Program-made: the position numbers and the translations under genes | Notes under the pieces: model-generated | Databases searched by the model: none | What the model was told of the DNA's origin: nothing | What the model saw: only the letters and a program-made list of their open reading frames with translations | In this document: positions 1-7,616 of the stretch, piece after piece | Position numbering within the stretch: the first letter of the stretch is position 1 | Layout: each line of letters begins with the position of its first letter | Assembly: GCA_003152255.1 (NCBI GenBank) | Contig: PLZT01000750.1 | Span: forward strand, 4,664-21,207 | Length of the DNA: 16,544 nucleotides | Reading direction: 5' to 3' | From: Methylocystaceae bacterium | GTDB taxonomy: Bacteria; Pseudomonadota; Alphaproteobacteria; Rhizobiales; Beijerinckiaceae

Positions 1-213
1 AGCAATGAAGCTGATGACCGGGAGCAACACGACGTTGTAAAACTGTTGTGTTTCGCGCCCAACCTCTGTCACCGTCGCCGGCAGTCCTATGCCTCCAGGA
101 GCGGGCTGGCCTTCGACTTGCGCGGCCGCGAGCCCCGCGAACAGAAGGACCGGAAGAAAGGCGGCGCCCGCGAGAGCGGCGCGTCGGAGAAAATGTCGGT
201 TGCGGTTGTGCAT
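1..213 (-). CDS. coxB: Cytochrome c oxidase subunit II, N-terminal part (runs off left edge)
   Basis: Seventy-one codons are open from an ATG at 213 to the window edge with no stop. An AAGG Shine-Dalgarno lies 8 nt upstream. The product starts with a basic segment (RNRHFLRR), then a hydrophobic signal region ending near GLAAA, then QPAPGGIGLPATVTEVGRE and the beginning of a membrane helix (VVLLPVISFIA). This layout of signal peptide, short Gln/Pro/Gly-rich linker and first transmembrane helix is that of alphaproteobacterial aa3-type oxidase subunit II, which carries the CuA site in a periplasmic C-terminal domain. That domain is outside the window, so no copper ligands can be checked. The rest of a cox operon is expected to the left (inference). 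Another quinol or alternative oxidase subunit II is possible. Confidence 0.72.
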   Translation of the reverse strand, partial: MHNRNRHFLRRAALAGAAFLPVLLFAGLAAAQVEGQPAPGGIGLPATVTEVGRETQQFYNVVLLPVISFIA

Positions 214-600
214 TAAGGTCGCCTTTCGAACCTTTCGTCAGTCGTTTGGTCGCGTGGATCGCCGCTTACCCACGCTTGGGCGCTGATGCAAGAATCGAAC
301 TCGTTACGCCCTAGCCGCGCGCGGCGGTTCGACAACGCGCCGTTTCAATCACAATCCGCCGGTTGGCGCAATTGCTGCTTCGCTATATTCACGCAGGCAA
401 AAAGCCGCACCCTCGAAAAAAAAAGCCGTCATCGCGGGCGGGGCGGGGCAGATCGCGCATCCAAGATGCAACTTGACAGAGCATGACTATTCGTTACCCA
501 GTCGAGCGCGCTCGCGCGGCCAAGGCCGGGCGCTTGTCGGCGGGTGTCGCTCCGGAGCGGGCCGCGGCCGCGGCGAGACGACACTGCAACTGGAGGTCAA
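214..600. other. Intergenic region between divergent coxB and ialB-like gene
   Basis: This 387-base stretch has no convincing gene. The short frames in it are rich in Arg/Ala, lack ribosome-binding sites and resemble nothing known. It must hold the divergent promoters for the oxidase gene (minus) and the IalB-family gene (plus). A run of nine A lies at 416-424. A perfect TTGACA lies at 473-478, but the best downstream -10 at 16-17 bp spacing (TACCCA/ACCCAG) is poor, so a promoter there is only a suggestion. The sequence at 280-300 superficially recalls a tRNA T-arm but no cloverleaf can be built. Confidence 0.5.
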
Positions 601-1167
601 ATGACGGCTTTGCGCGCCGCAATATTCAAATTCCCGCCGCGACAACTGGTCGCGGGCGTTCTTGTGGTAACTGCTAGACTTTCGGTTTTGCTGGTGTTTC
701 TCGCCCCGGTTCTTTTCGCCGCAAACGCGGCCCGCGCGCAGGGCGTGGTCAAATCCAAGTTCGGCGATTGGGAAATTCGCTGCGATACGCCCGCGGGCGC
801 GAACGCGGAGCAATGCGCCCTGATCCAGAGCGTCACGGCCGAGGACAAAGCCAACGTCAATCTGGTCGTGATCGTCCTAAAGACTAGCGACGGAAAGAGT
901 CGTCTGCTGCGCGTCATAGCTCCGTTGGGCGTTCTGTTGCCGAACGGACTCGGCCTGCATATCGACCAAAACAACATCGGCAGCGCCGGTTTCGTCAAAT
1001 GTCTGCCCACTGGCTGCATCGCCGAGGTGGTCATGGACGACAAACTGGTCGAGCAATTAAAAACCGGAAAAACTGCGACTTTCGTCATACATCAGACCCC
1101 CGATGAAGGGATCGGCTTGCCGTTGGCTTTGAACGGTTTCAAGGAAGGCTACGCGAAACTGCCATGA
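601..1167 (+). CDS. IalB (invasion-associated locus B) family exported protein
   Basis: The product is 188 aa and exported. The start at 601 is preferred over the in-frame 544 start because GGAGG sits just upstream (592-596) and because it gives a clean signal peptide: a positive N-terminus, a hydrophobic core at residues 17-42, and cleavage near AARA/Q at about 46. The mature part begins with the family hallmark FGDWEIRC and has four cysteines (C61, C72, C134, C139) arranged as in IalB proteins, where they are thought to form two disulfides. The C-terminal stretch GIGLPLALNGFKEGY is also characteristic. IalB was named in Bartonella for erythrocyte invasion, but the family is widespread in non-pathogenic alphaproteobacteria with no settled function, so no virulence role is implied. 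The stop overlaps the next start (ATGA at 1164), so the two genes are probably one transcript. Confidence 0.88.
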   Translation: MTALRAAIFKFPPRQLVAGVLVVTARLSVLLVFLAPVLFAANAARAQGVVKSKFGDWEIRCDTPAGANAEQCALIQSVTAEDKANVNLVVIVLKTSDGKSRLLRVIAPLGVLLPNGLGLHIDQNNIGSAGFVKCLPTGCIAEVVMDDKLVEQLKTGKTATFVIHQTPDEGIGLPLALNGFKEGYAKLP

Positions 1168-1865
1168 AATACGGCGAACGACCATTTTCTCGGGGCGACC
1201 GCCTAGCGCTCGAGACGAGAAGCGCGCGATTTTTTGATTCTGGCGCCCGGCGTCGAGTCGGGGCGGTCGCGATGATTGTCGGCGCGTTGCTTCCCGGCGC
1301 GCCCCAGGCTTGGGCGGACGACTCCGAATCGACGTCCAATCGCGTTTTGCAAATGTTTGGTCTTGGCCGCGGCTCCGGCGACAGCTCGAAACCCGCTCCC
1401 ACGCTGGCGGAGTGTCCCGAGATCGTCGTCGATGGCGGCGGCGCCGAGCTTCGCGCGCCTCCCGGCGCCGACGCTTCGAGCGTGCGCTATCAGATCGCGG
1501 TGACACGGACGGCGCGCGAGTGCGCGCTGGTCGGGAACGATATCTCGGTCAAGGTCGGAATCATGGGCTCCGCCGTCCTCGGTCCCGTCGGACAACCCGG
1601 AGCCTATTACGGCAATTTGCGCGTCGCTCTTCGTCGCAAACGCGACGAACAATTGTTTGGCGCGAAAGACTATCGCGTCGGGGCGGAGATTCCCGCCGGC
1701 GCCGCGCGAGCGGATTTCACCCTATTGGTCGAGACGCTGGAGGCCCCTTTCATCAGCCAGAAGGCGGCGGAGGATTACGAGGTCATCGTGGGGTTCAAGC
1801 AGAGCGGCGCCGACACGGCGACTCCCAAGCCGGAGAAGAAACGCCGCAAACCCGCCGCCGAATGA
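1164..1865 (+). CDS. Conserved secreted protein of unknown function
   Basis: The product is 233 aa, translationally coupled to the IalB-family gene by an ATGA overlap. An unusually long basic N-terminus ends in GARRRVGAVAM and leads into a hydrophobic stretch ending APQAWA/DD at about residue 51, so export is likely. The RRR before the hydrophobic core leaves open a Tat signal. An internal ATG at 1272 would give a signal without its positive n-region and is less likely. The mature part has two cysteines (C84 in LAECPEIVV and C120 in TARECALVG) and a beta-rich core with VGIMGSAVLGPVGQPGAYYG. The tail is Lys/Arg/Pro-rich. The pattern of a Cys-Pro segment, an R-x-x-ARECA segment and a G-x-VVLGP-like segment recalls conserved uncharacterised envelope proteins of Hyphomicrobiales, some of them lipoproteins. 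No lipobox is present here. Function is unknown. Confidence 0.75.
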   Translation: MKYGERPFSRGDRLALETRSARFFDSGARRRVGAVAMIVGALLPGAPQAWADDSESTSNRVLQMFGLGRGSGDSSKPAPTLAECPEIVVDGGGAELRAPPGADASSVRYQIAVTRTARECALVGNDISVKVGIMGSAVLGPVGQPGAYYGNLRVALRRKRDEQLFGAKDYRVGAEIPAGAARADFTLLVETLEAPFISQKAAEDYEVIVGFKQSGADTATPKPEKKRRKPAAE

Positions 1866-1897
1866 ATCAAGGGCGCGCGAACCGCGCGCCCTTGATT
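1865..1897. terminator. Strong hairpin between convergent genes, likely bidirectional terminator
   Basis: A perfect 15-bp inverted repeat (arms 1865-1879 and 1883-1897, 3-nt loop) begins at the last base of the TGA of the secreted-protein gene. It sits 36 nt from the end of the convergent ATP synthase b gene. The stem is mostly G/C with AATCAA/TTGATT ends. There is no classic long U-run, but the A/T ends give short U-rich flanks on both strands. Its position between converging transcripts fits shared termination. Confidence 0.8.
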
Positions 1898-1932
1898 GAG
1901 CGGATATTCTCTCGACGAACCGCCGCGGGATT

Positions 1933-2412
1933 TCAGTGCGCGAGCGCGCCTAATTGCCGGATGCCTTCGGCGACGAAATCCTTGCCGCCCGCCACGCCGC
2001 CGCGCAAAATGCTCTCCGCGACCTTCGCGGCGGAGTCGGCGGCCGCCGCGCGAACGTCGGCGACGGCCTGCGCCTCGGCTTGAGCGATCTTGTCCTTGAG
2101 CTGCTTGTCGCCGCGGGCGACATATTCGTCGAGACGCTTGCGCGCCTCGGCGGCGATCATGTCCGCCTCGGATTTGGCGCTCGCCACGATGGCGGCGGCC
2201 TCGGCCTCGGCCTCGGCGCGCTTGTTCTCGAAAGAGGCGAGCAAGGCCTCGGCCTCGGCGCGCAGCTTTTGCGCTTCGGCGAGTTCGCTCTTCACGCGAT
2301 CGATGCGCGCGTCGAGGGCGCCAAAAACCTTGGCGTGGGCCCCCACCTTGAGCAGCACGCCCAAGAAGATCACAAAACCGACGGCGACGAAGACTTCGGC
2401 CTCAAAATGCAT
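1933..2412 (-). CDS. atpF: F0F1 ATP synthase subunit b
   Basis: The product is 159 aa, the usual length. It forms one half of the b/b' peripheral stalk that holds F1 against the Fo motor. One N-terminal transmembrane helix (about residues 6-23, VFVAVGFVIFLGVLLKV) is followed by a long charged Ala/Glu/Lys helix typical of the coiled-coil stalk. The C-terminal part (ADSAAKVAESILRG) resembles the region that contacts the delta subunit. The start is ATG 2412, with a GAGGGG purine run upstream and only 13 nt separating it from the b' stop. It is the last gene of the Fo operon. The F1 genes are not in this window, as usual in alphaproteobacteria. Confidence 0.95.
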   Translation of the reverse strand: MHFEAEVFVAVGFVIFLGVLLKVGAHAKVFGALDARIDRVKSELAEAQKLRAEAEALLASFENKRAEAEAEAAAIVASAKSEADMIAAEARKRLDEYVARGDKQLKDKIAQAEAQAVADVRAAAADSAAKVAESILRGGVAGGKDFVAEGIRQLGALAH

Positions 2413-2425
2413 GGTTCTATTCCCC

Positions 2426-3037
2426 TCAGTGCGTCGTGGCGTCGCGGTAGGCGGCGCTCAGCTTCGCTCCGTCGACTTTCGCGCCGGTCAATTTCGCGAC
2501 GATCGCCGCGGCGGCTTCCGTCGCGATGCCTTCGACACTGGTCATCGCCCGAGCCTTTTCGGCGGCGATGCGCGCCTCCGCGGCCGCGATTTCCTCGGCG
2601 AATTTCTTTTCCGCGGACGAACGCAACGCGCCGACTTCCGCCGCGATTTTCTGCTGAGCGTCGCGGCCGATGGTCTGCGCCTCGTCCTTCTTGGCTCGCA
2701 GCGTGGCGTTGTTTTGGGCGTCGGCGGCTTGGGCCTTCGCCTGCGACTCGCGCGCGGCGTCGAGATCCGCGCCGATCGTGGACTCGCGCGTGCTCAAGAT
2801 CGTGGCGACGCGCGGCAAGGCGAGGCGCGACATCAGCAAATACAACACGCCGAAAATCAAAATGAGCCAAACCAGTTGCGGCGCGAAATTCGATGTGTCG
2901 AATGGGGGAAACGCGCCTTTTTGCACGCCGCCATGCGCCAGCGATCCAGCGGCGCTAGCGTTTTCCGCGTCGCCCTCGGCGGAATTGGTCTCCTGCGACG
3001 CTTCTTGCGCGGCGTAGGCGGAAGAGATGATCGCCAT
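2426..3037 (-). CDS. atpF2: F0F1 ATP synthase subunit b'
   Basis: The product is 203 aa and is the second peripheral-stalk subunit; alphaproteobacteria and photosynthetic bacteria use a b/b' heterodimer. The start at 3037 is chosen because GGAG lies 7 nt upstream; a longer frame exists to 3151 but would run into the intercistronic hairpin. An Ala/Glu/Ser-rich N-terminal stretch of about 45 residues precedes the family motif FPPFDTSNFAPQLVWL and a single transmembrane helix (about 52-72). A long charged helix (DAARESQAKAQAADAQN and so on) forms the stalk. Its place between atpE and b matches the conserved Fo gene order. The symbol for b' varies (atpF2, atpG, atpX). Confidence 0.94.
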   Translation of the reverse strand: MAIISSAYAAQEASQETNSAEGDAENASAAGSLAHGGVQKGAFPPFDTSNFAPQLVWLILIFGVLYLLMSRLALPRVATILSTRESTIGADLDAARESQAKAQAADAQNNATLRAKKDEAQTIGRDAQQKIAAEVGALRSSAEKKFAEEIAAAEARIAAEKARAMTSVEGIATEAAAAIVAKLTGAKVDGAKLSAAYRDATTH

Positions 3038-3111
3038 GACGGCTCCAGATAGCTTAAGCGGCCAATGCACGGCGCGGCCTAGATGGCGCGCGCGTTCTCG
3101 AAAGCTCTCAA

Positions 3112-3141
3112 CGTCCGGCCCGACAAAGGCCGGGCCGGACG
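3112..3141 (-). promoter_or_regulatory. Intercistronic hairpin directly after atpE
   Basis: A perfect 11-bp GC-rich inverted repeat (arms 3112-3122 and 3131-3141, 8-nt loop) starts 6 nt after the atpE stop codon and lies in the 110-nt gap before the b' gene. There is no U-run, so it is unlikely to end transcription completely. Such a stem-loop at the 3' end of atpE could protect or process the upstream message or partly attenuate transcription, helping to make many c subunits per b' subunit. That role is inferred from position. Confidence 0.7.
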
Positions 3142-3147
3142 CGAAAC

Positions 3148-3369
3148 TCACTTCAGATAGAGCAGGATCGCGATCAGAAACGCGAAGATGCCGAGACCTT
3201 CGGCGAGCGCCGCGCCGATGATGGCGTTGGTAAACTGGCCAGCGGCGGCCGACGGGTTACGCAGCGCGCCATTGACGAAATTGCCGAAAATAATGCCGAC
3301 GCCAATCGCGGCGGCGCCGGTGCCGATCGCCGCGAGGCCGGCGCCGACGAGTTGAAGTTCAGAGGCCAT
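3148..3369 (-). CDS. atpE: F0F1 ATP synthase subunit c
   Basis: The product is 73 aa and forms the proton-carrying rotor ring. It is a hairpin of two membrane helices, the first Gly/Ala-rich ([21 protein letters not shown]), joined by the polar loop RNPSA. The second helix carries the essential carboxylate E57 in [12 protein letters not shown]. The Gln/Ser/Thr set linked to sodium specificity is not evident, so it is expected to carry protons. ATG 3369 is preferred to ATG 3375: AGGAG abuts the latter directly but lies 6 nt from the former. It follows atpB by about 50 nt, and a strong hairpin follows its stop. Confidence 0.97.
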   Translation of the reverse strand: MASELQLVGAGLAAIGTGAAAIGVGIIFGNFVNGALRNPSAAAGQFTNAIIGAALAEGLGIFAFLIAILLYLK

Positions 3370-3418
3370 TATCATCTCCTGCTAGGATTGTGGGCGACCA
3401 TTTGTTGTTGATGAATTA

Positions 3419-4183
3419 TCAGTGGCCCGGGTGAATTGCGTCGTTCAGATAGACGCAAGTGAGAACCGAAAAGACGAACGCCTGCAAGCAGGCGACCAGC
3501 AATTCGAGAGCGTAAAGCGCGGTGATCGCGAGCAGCGGAACCGGCGCGAGCGCGGCCCAGGCTCCGGCGCCGAGCAGCAGCGCGACGAAGCCGCCAAACA
3601 CCGCGAGCGTGATGTGGCCCGCCAGCATATTGGCGAAGAGACGCACCGACAGTGAAATCGGACGCGACAGGAACGAGATGATCTCGATCGGAATCAGCAC
3701 GACCAGCACCGGCGCCGGAACGCCGTGCGGCACGAACAGCTTCAGGAAGCCAAAGCCGTTGCGATAGAAGCCGTAGGCGACGACAATCGCCATGACAAAG
3801 ACGGCAAAACCGAAAGTCACGATGATCTGGCTCGTCACCGAGAAGGTGTAAGGGAAGAGGCCGATCAGATTGGCGATCAGCACGAAGGCGAAAAGGCTGA
3901 ACACGAAAGGAAAGAACCTCATGCCCTCCTCGCCGGCGATCTGGCGCACCATGCCGGCCACGAACTCGTAGAGCATCTCGGCGGCGGCCTGACCGCGGCC
4001 CGGCGTCAACGCCTTGCGCGAGGTCGCGAAGACCATCAGCAACACGACGCCGAACGCCGCGAGCAACATATAAAGCGACGCATTGGTGAAGGAAACTTCG
4101 ATGCCGTTGATTTCGTGCTCCCACAGGCGCACAAGTTCGAACTGCTCGATCGGATTTGGCTTCGCCGCTGTTTCAGGATTCAT
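3419..4183 (-). CDS. atpB: F0F1 ATP synthase subunit a
   Basis: The product is 254 aa and is the membrane stator subunit providing the proton half-channels against the c ring. The start at 4183 matches the family length; the longer frame to 4312 adds a basic stretch that overlaps atpI and looks non-coding. Several hydrophobic helices are evident. The key motif SLSVRLFANMLAGH carries the essential arginine R181 (equivalent to E. coli R210), and ELLVACLQAFVFSVLT holds Q234 (equivalent to E. coli Q252). FPYTFSVTSQ is another family hallmark. The upstream purine run GGAAAAAG is a weak ribosome-binding site. The gene lies 67 nt downstream of atpI. Confidence 0.97.
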   Translation of the reverse strand: MNPETAAKPNPIEQFELVRLWEHEINGIEVSFTNASLYMLLAAFGVVLLMVFATSRKALTPGRGQAAAEMLYEFVAGMVRQIAGEEGMRFFPFVFSLFAFVLIANLIGLFPYTFSVTSQIIVTFGFAVFVMAIVVAYGFYRNGFGFLKLFVPHGVPAPVLVVLIPIEIISFLSRPISLSVRLFANMLAGHITLAVFGGFVALLLGAGAWAALAPVPLLAITALYALELLVACLQAFVFSVLTCVYLNDAIHPGH

Positions 4184-4250
4184 CGCTTTTTCCGGACGGC
4201 GCGCGCCCGGCCCTTTGTCGCTAGCGGCGTCGGCCTTCCGGCGCCATTTT

Positions 4251-4619
4251 CTAAGCCTTGCCGTCTGGCGGCGTTTCGTCTTCCTCATATGACGACGCCT
4301 TGCGCGCCGCAATACGATAAATGTTCCAAAATCCCGCCGCGGTCCCCAAACCGAGGAACACGACCATCAGCCACGGCTTGGTGCCGAGCCAGGCGTCCGC
4401 TTGCCAGCCGACGAACGCGCCGACGACGATCGCCGCCACGAATTCGGAAAAGACGTTGAGCCCCGCGCTCATCGCCCGTCCGAACGAATTTCCCTTCGCC
4501 GCCGCTTCGGTCGGCGTTTGCGCCGCCGCCCGTTCGTCGCGCGCCCGCAGCGCGTCATTAAGCTTTGCAAGGCGCGCCTGCAAGGCCGCCTTGTCCTTGT
4601 CCGGCTCTTGATCGCTCAT
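4251..4619 (-). CDS. atpI: ATP synthase protein I (AtpI/AtpZ-type assembly factor)
   Basis: The product is 122 aa and leads the Fo operon. The start at 4619 has GGAG 7 nt upstream and gives MSDQEPDKDK. The first half is charged and Ala-rich, probably a cytoplasmic helix. The second half has two hydrophobic segments (around AAIVVGAFVGWQADAWLG and PWLMVVFLGLGTAAGFWNIY), the usual AtpI/AtpZ arrangement. The tail is acidic. Proteins of this family help assemble the c ring and have been linked to magnesium uptake in some species. Identification rests on size, membrane layout and place before atpB; the sequence itself is poorly conserved in this family. Confidence 0.87.
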   Translation of the reverse strand: MSDQEPDKDKAALQARLAKLNDALRARDERAAAQTPTEAAAKGNSFGRAMSAGLNVFSEFVAAIVVGAFVGWQADAWLGTKPWLMVVFLGLGTAAGFWNIYRIAARKASSYEEDETPPDGKA

Positions 4620-4746
4620 TGACAGGCTCCGCCATGGCCGCATGGTCGGATTGAAAACGCCAGCGACGGGGTTTGTTGGATCTTAAGGGAGGGAACCGAC
4701 AGGAGCGACCTCCAACCTCGCGGCGGGGCCGATTCAAGCCGGGGGC

Positions 4747-4775
4747 AACATATTGTCGGGCCACGGCGAAGTCAA
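4747..4775 (-). promoter_or_regulatory. Sigma70-type promoter of the Fo ATP synthase operon
   Basis: On the minus strand a TTGACT -35 box (4770-4775) is separated by exactly 17 bp from a TATGTT -10 box (4747-4752). It lies about 130 nt before the atpI start, with no other gene between. Box quality and spacing are good for a high-GC alphaproteobacterium. A leader of about 120 nt would result. Confidence 0.6.
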
Positions 4776-4869
4776 GGCGGGTGGAGCGAGTGGAACTCGG
4801 TTGAGAAACAAATTGTTAGGCTGTATTCGCCCGCCGCGGACGGCTTTTTCTTCGCGCCGCGGGAAGGGA

Positions 4870-4897
4870 TTGCGCTCGCGCTCTCGCGCACTATAGT
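4870..4897 (+). promoter_or_regulatory. Sigma70-type promoter of argG
   Basis: A TTGCGC -35 box (4870-4875), 16-bp spacer and TATAGT -10 box (4892-4897) end 38 nt before the argG start. TATAGT is close to consensus and stands out from its GC-rich surroundings. The predicted leader is about 30 nt, too short for an attenuator. No ArgR-box-like palindrome was recognised. Confidence 0.6.
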
Positions 4898-4935
4898 CGC
4901 GCCGCATCCAACGCCCCATAACGCCAGAGCCGCGC

Positions 4936-6177
4936 ATGACCCGCCATAAGAAAGAAATTAAACGCGTCGTCCTCGCCTATTCGGGAGGACTCGACACCTC
5001 GATCATTTTGAAATGGCTGCAAACGGCCTATGGCGCGGAAGTCATCACTTTCACCGCCGACCTCGGCCAGGGCGAGGAGCTCGCGCCCGCGCGCGCCAAG
5101 GCCGAATTGCTCGGCGTGAAGCCCGAAAACATCTTTATCGAGGATTTGCGCGAGGAATTCGTGCGCGACTATGTCTTTCCGATGTTTCGCGCCAACGCCC
5201 AATATGAGGGGCTCTATTTGCTCGGCACCTCGATCGCGCGGCCGCTGATCGCCAAGAAGCAGATCGAAATCGCCCGCAAGATGGGGGCCGACGCGGTTTG
5301 TCACGGCGCCACCGGCAAGGGCAATGATCAGGTGCGGTTCGAACTCGGCTATTACGCCCTGGAGCCGGATATCACGGTGATCGCGCCTTGGCGCGAATGG
5401 GATCTCACCTCGCGCGCCGCGTTGATCGAATTCGCCGAGAAGAATCAGATTCCCATTCAAAAGGACAAACGCGGCGACGCGCCGTTTTCGACCGACGCCA
5501 ATCTCCTGCATGTCTCCTCGGAGGGCAAGGTGCTGGAAGACCCGTCGAAGGAAGTGCCCGATTACGTCTATTCGCGCACCAACGACCCGGAAAAGGCGCC
5601 GGATCAGCCGCAATATATTACCGTCGATTTCGAGCGCGGCGACGCCGTGGCCGTCGACGGCGAGAGGCTTTCGCCGGCGGCGCTGCTGACCAAGCTCAAC
5701 GAACTCGGCCGCATCCACGGCATTGGCCGGCTCGATCTGGTCGAAAACCGCTTCGTCGGCATGAAGTCGCGCGGCATGTACGAGACGCCGGGCGGCGCGA
5801 TTCTGCTGGTCGCGCATCGCGGCGTCGAGAGCCTGACGCTCGACCGCGGCGCGGCACATCTGAAGGACGAACTGATGCCGCGCTACGCCGAGCTGATCTA
5901 CAACGGCTTCTGGTTCGCGCCGGAGCGCGAGATGCTGCAAGTGCTGATCGATAAAAGCCAGGAGTTCGTCACTGGGCGCGTGCGCCTGAAGCTTTATAAG
6001 GGCAGCGCGACGCTGGTCGGCCGCGAGAGCCCCTATTCGCTTTATGATCAGGATCTCGTGACCTTCGAAGAGGGCGCGGTCGCCTATGACCACCGCGACG
6101 CCGAGGGCTTCATCAAGCTCAACGCGCTGCGGCTGCGCACCTTGGCCAAGCGCGCGGCGCGGGCGGAGAAGAAATAG
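4936..6177 (+). CDS. argG: Argininosuccinate synthase
   Basis: The product is 413 aa, the family length (about 400-412). It catalyses ATP-dependent condensation of citrulline and aspartate to argininosuccinate, the penultimate step of arginine synthesis, in the cytoplasm. The N-type ATP-pyrophosphatase loop AYSGGLDTS is at residues 14-22. The second signature, [16 protein letters not shown], is intact, as is [14 protein letters not shown], and no key block is missing. The start at 4936 has only a weak AGAG upstream but matches family N-termini ([18 protein letters not shown]). The gene stands alone with its own promoter. The 400-aa frame opposite it on the minus strand is a codon-bias shadow. 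Confidence 0.98.
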   Translation: MTRHKKEIKRVVLAYSGGLDTSIILKWLQTAYGAEVITFTADLGQGEELAPARAKAELLGVKPENIFIEDLREEFVRDYVFPMFRANAQYEGLYLLGTSIARPLIAKKQIEIARKMGADAVCHGATGKGNDQVRFELGYYALEPDITVIAPWREWDLTSRAALIEFAEKNQIPIQKDKRGDAPFSTDANLLHVSSEGKVLEDPSKEVPDYVYSRTNDPEKAPDQPQYITVDFERGDAVAVDGERLSPAALLTKLNELGRIHGIGRLDLVENRFVGMKSRGMYETPGGAILLVAHRGVESLTLDRGAAHLKDELMPRYAELIYNGFWFAPEREMLQVLIDKSQEFVTGRVRLKLYKGSATLVGRESPYSLYDQDLVTFEEGAVAYDHRDAEGFIKLNALRLRTLAKRAARAEKK

Positions 6178-6268
6178 CCCGGCCCTTTATCGCCCGCCCT
6201 CCGCCATCACCTCGCCGCGATTTTCTCCCTATCTATAAGAATAGGCAGGGAGAACCTAAGGCTTCGCA

Positions 6269-7609
6269 ATGCGGAAAACCATTCTCGCGGTGGTGGCGTC
6301 CATACTTGTCGCGCTGGGCGGCGCGGCGGCGGCGCTTTACTTCTACAACCGTCCGACGGTGCTGGAAGTCGCCGTGCCGCAGCTCGCCGAGGACATCCGC
6401 GTGATGGCGGCGGCGGCGCATATATTCTCCCATGACCACAATGAAATCCGTTTGCACATGGTCCCGGTCGAGGATTCCGCCGCCGGCGCCGCCTTGCTTG
6501 ACTCGGGCAAGGCCGACCTCGCGGTCATGCGCGGCGACATCGCGCTGACGGCGAGCGCCCAGACTCTGGCGATCCTGCATCGCAACTCGGTTTTATTGAT
6601 CGCGCCTGGCGGCTCGAAGCTGCGCCATATCCCGGATTTGCGCGGCAAGAAGATTGGCGTCGTGCATGAAGTCGCGAGCATGGATCCAAATGCGCGACTG
6701 CTGGAGGACATTCTTTCGCAATACGACATTCCGGTGAAGGCCGTCACGCTTGTTTCGCTCTCCCCTGGCGAAACGCGCGCCGCCGTCGAGGGCGGCAAGG
6801 TCGATGTGATTTTCGCGGCGCCCGCTCCGCAAAGCGGCATGGATCATGACATCGTGGCCGCGATCGCCGGCGTTTCGAAGAAGGCGCCGGTGTTCATCCC
6901 GATCAGCGAGGCCAAGGCGATCTCCAAGCGTTTTCCGGCATTGGAGCCGATGGAGATCGTGCAGGGCGCCTTTGGCGGCGATCCGGCCCGGCCGGCCGCC
7001 GCCTTCGATAGTTTGAGCGTCAGCGTTTTACTGATGGCGCGCAATACGCTGCGGGATGACGTGGCGGCGGAAGTGACCCGATTGTTTTTCTCTCACCGCG
7101 GCGCCATAGCGCTGGCGGCGCCGCTCGCCAATTCGATCGAGGCGCCTTCCACCGATAAGGGCGGCGCGATACCGGTGCATCAGGGCGCCGCCGATTATCT
7201 CGACGGGACCGAGCGCGGCTTCTTCGAGCGCTACAGCGATTTGTTCTATATCGGCGCCATGCTGCTGTCGCTGGTCGGCTCGGGCGCCGCGGCCTTGGCC
7301 AGCCGGCTGAATCCCGATTCGCATGAGCGCACCGAGCAATTGACCGAGAAACTGCTGCAAATCCTGCAGGCGGCGCGGTCGGCGGCGAGCCATGCCGACC
7401 TCGACCAACTCGAGCGGGAGGTCGACGACGTGCTTACGGGCGTTCTCGGCGATCACGGCATGCGCGGCGCCGGAGCGCCGAGCCTGCACCTCGTCATGCT
7501 CGCCCTGGACCAGACGCGCCGGGCGATCACGGATCGCCGTCAGTCCCTGTCGCGCGACAATCCGCTGATCGCCTTTCCCGCGCCGCGCCACCTGCCGGCG
7601 GCGGAGTAG
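6269..7609 (+). CDS. TAXI-family (TRAP-type) solute-binding protein with second membrane helix and cytoplasmic tail
   Basis: The product is 446 aa. An N-terminal hydrophobic segment (about residues 5-26) acts as signal or anchor. Residues of about 34-310 form a periplasmic binding-protein fold of the TAXI/NMT1-like type, with the segments SGKADLAVMRGDIALTA, LRGKKIGVVHEVASMDPNAR and VEGGKVDVIFAAPA. A second membrane helix (about 324-348, LFYIGAMLLSLVGSGAAAL) is followed by about 100 charged residues predicted to form a cytoplasmic helical tail (LEREVDDVLTGVLGDHGM). AAGG lies 7 nt before the start. No TRAP membrane genes (dctQ/dctM or a fused DctQM) are nearby, so this may be a membrane-bound sensor or scaffold rather than part of a transporter, or its permease may be elsewhere. 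The ligand is unknown. The gene converges on the M16 pair with only 7 nt between stops. Confidence 0.82.
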   Translation: MRKTILAVVASILVALGGAAAALYFYNRPTVLEVAVPQLAEDIRVMAAAAHIFSHDHNEIRLHMVPVEDSAAGAALLDSGKADLAVMRGDIALTASAQTLAILHRNSVLLIAPGGSKLRHIPDLRGKKIGVVHEVASMDPNARLLEDILSQYDIPVKAVTLVSLSPGETRAAVEGGKVDVIFAAPAPQSGMDHDIVAAIAGVSKKAPVFIPISEAKAISKRFPALEPMEIVQGAFGGDPARPAAAFDSLSVSVLLMARNTLRDDVAAEVTRLFFSHRGAIALAAPLANSIEAPSTDKGGAIPVHQGAADYLDGTERGFFERYSDLFYIGAMLLSLVGSGAAALASRLNPDSHERTEQLTEKLLQILQAARSAASHADLDQLEREVDDVLTGVLGDHGMRGAGAPSLHLVMLALDQTRRAITDRRQSLSRDNPLIAFPAPRHLPAAE

Positions 7610-7616
7610 GGCCGCT

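Larger units (their letters stand above)
4620..4935. other. Divergent control region between atpI and argG
   Basis: These 316 bases hold no credible gene. They contain two good sigma70-type promoters pointing outwards, listed separately: one towards atpI at 4747-4775 and one towards argG at 4870-4897. A second possible plus-strand box pair (TTGAGA 4801-4806, TATTCG 4824-4829, 17-bp spacing) is weaker. The long atpI leader between its promoter and start is about 120 nt. Confidence 0.6.

Noticed and set aside
280..330. Possible tRNA 3' half (segment resembling a T-arm)
   Set aside because: The T-arm stem does not pair and no acceptor, anticodon or D-arm can be built around it.
1954..3052. Plus-strand frames of about 300 aa opposite the ATP synthase b and b' genes
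   Set aside because: Low-complexity Arg/Ser/Ala-rich or Leu/Gly/Arg-rich translations antisense to the stalk-subunit repeats. They are not genes.
4891..6093. Long 400-aa open frame on the minus strand opposite argG
   Set aside because: It is antisense to a perfectly conserved argG, lacks a ribosome-binding site and family resemblance, and is explained by the strong GC third-position bias.
6223..6254. Hairpin of 8-bp arms (TTCTCCCT / AGGGAGAA) between argG and the solute-binding protein gene as a terminator
   Set aside because: The loop is 16 nt, the stem is modest and no U-run follows. The right arm lies just before the ribosome-binding site, so it is too weak to call.
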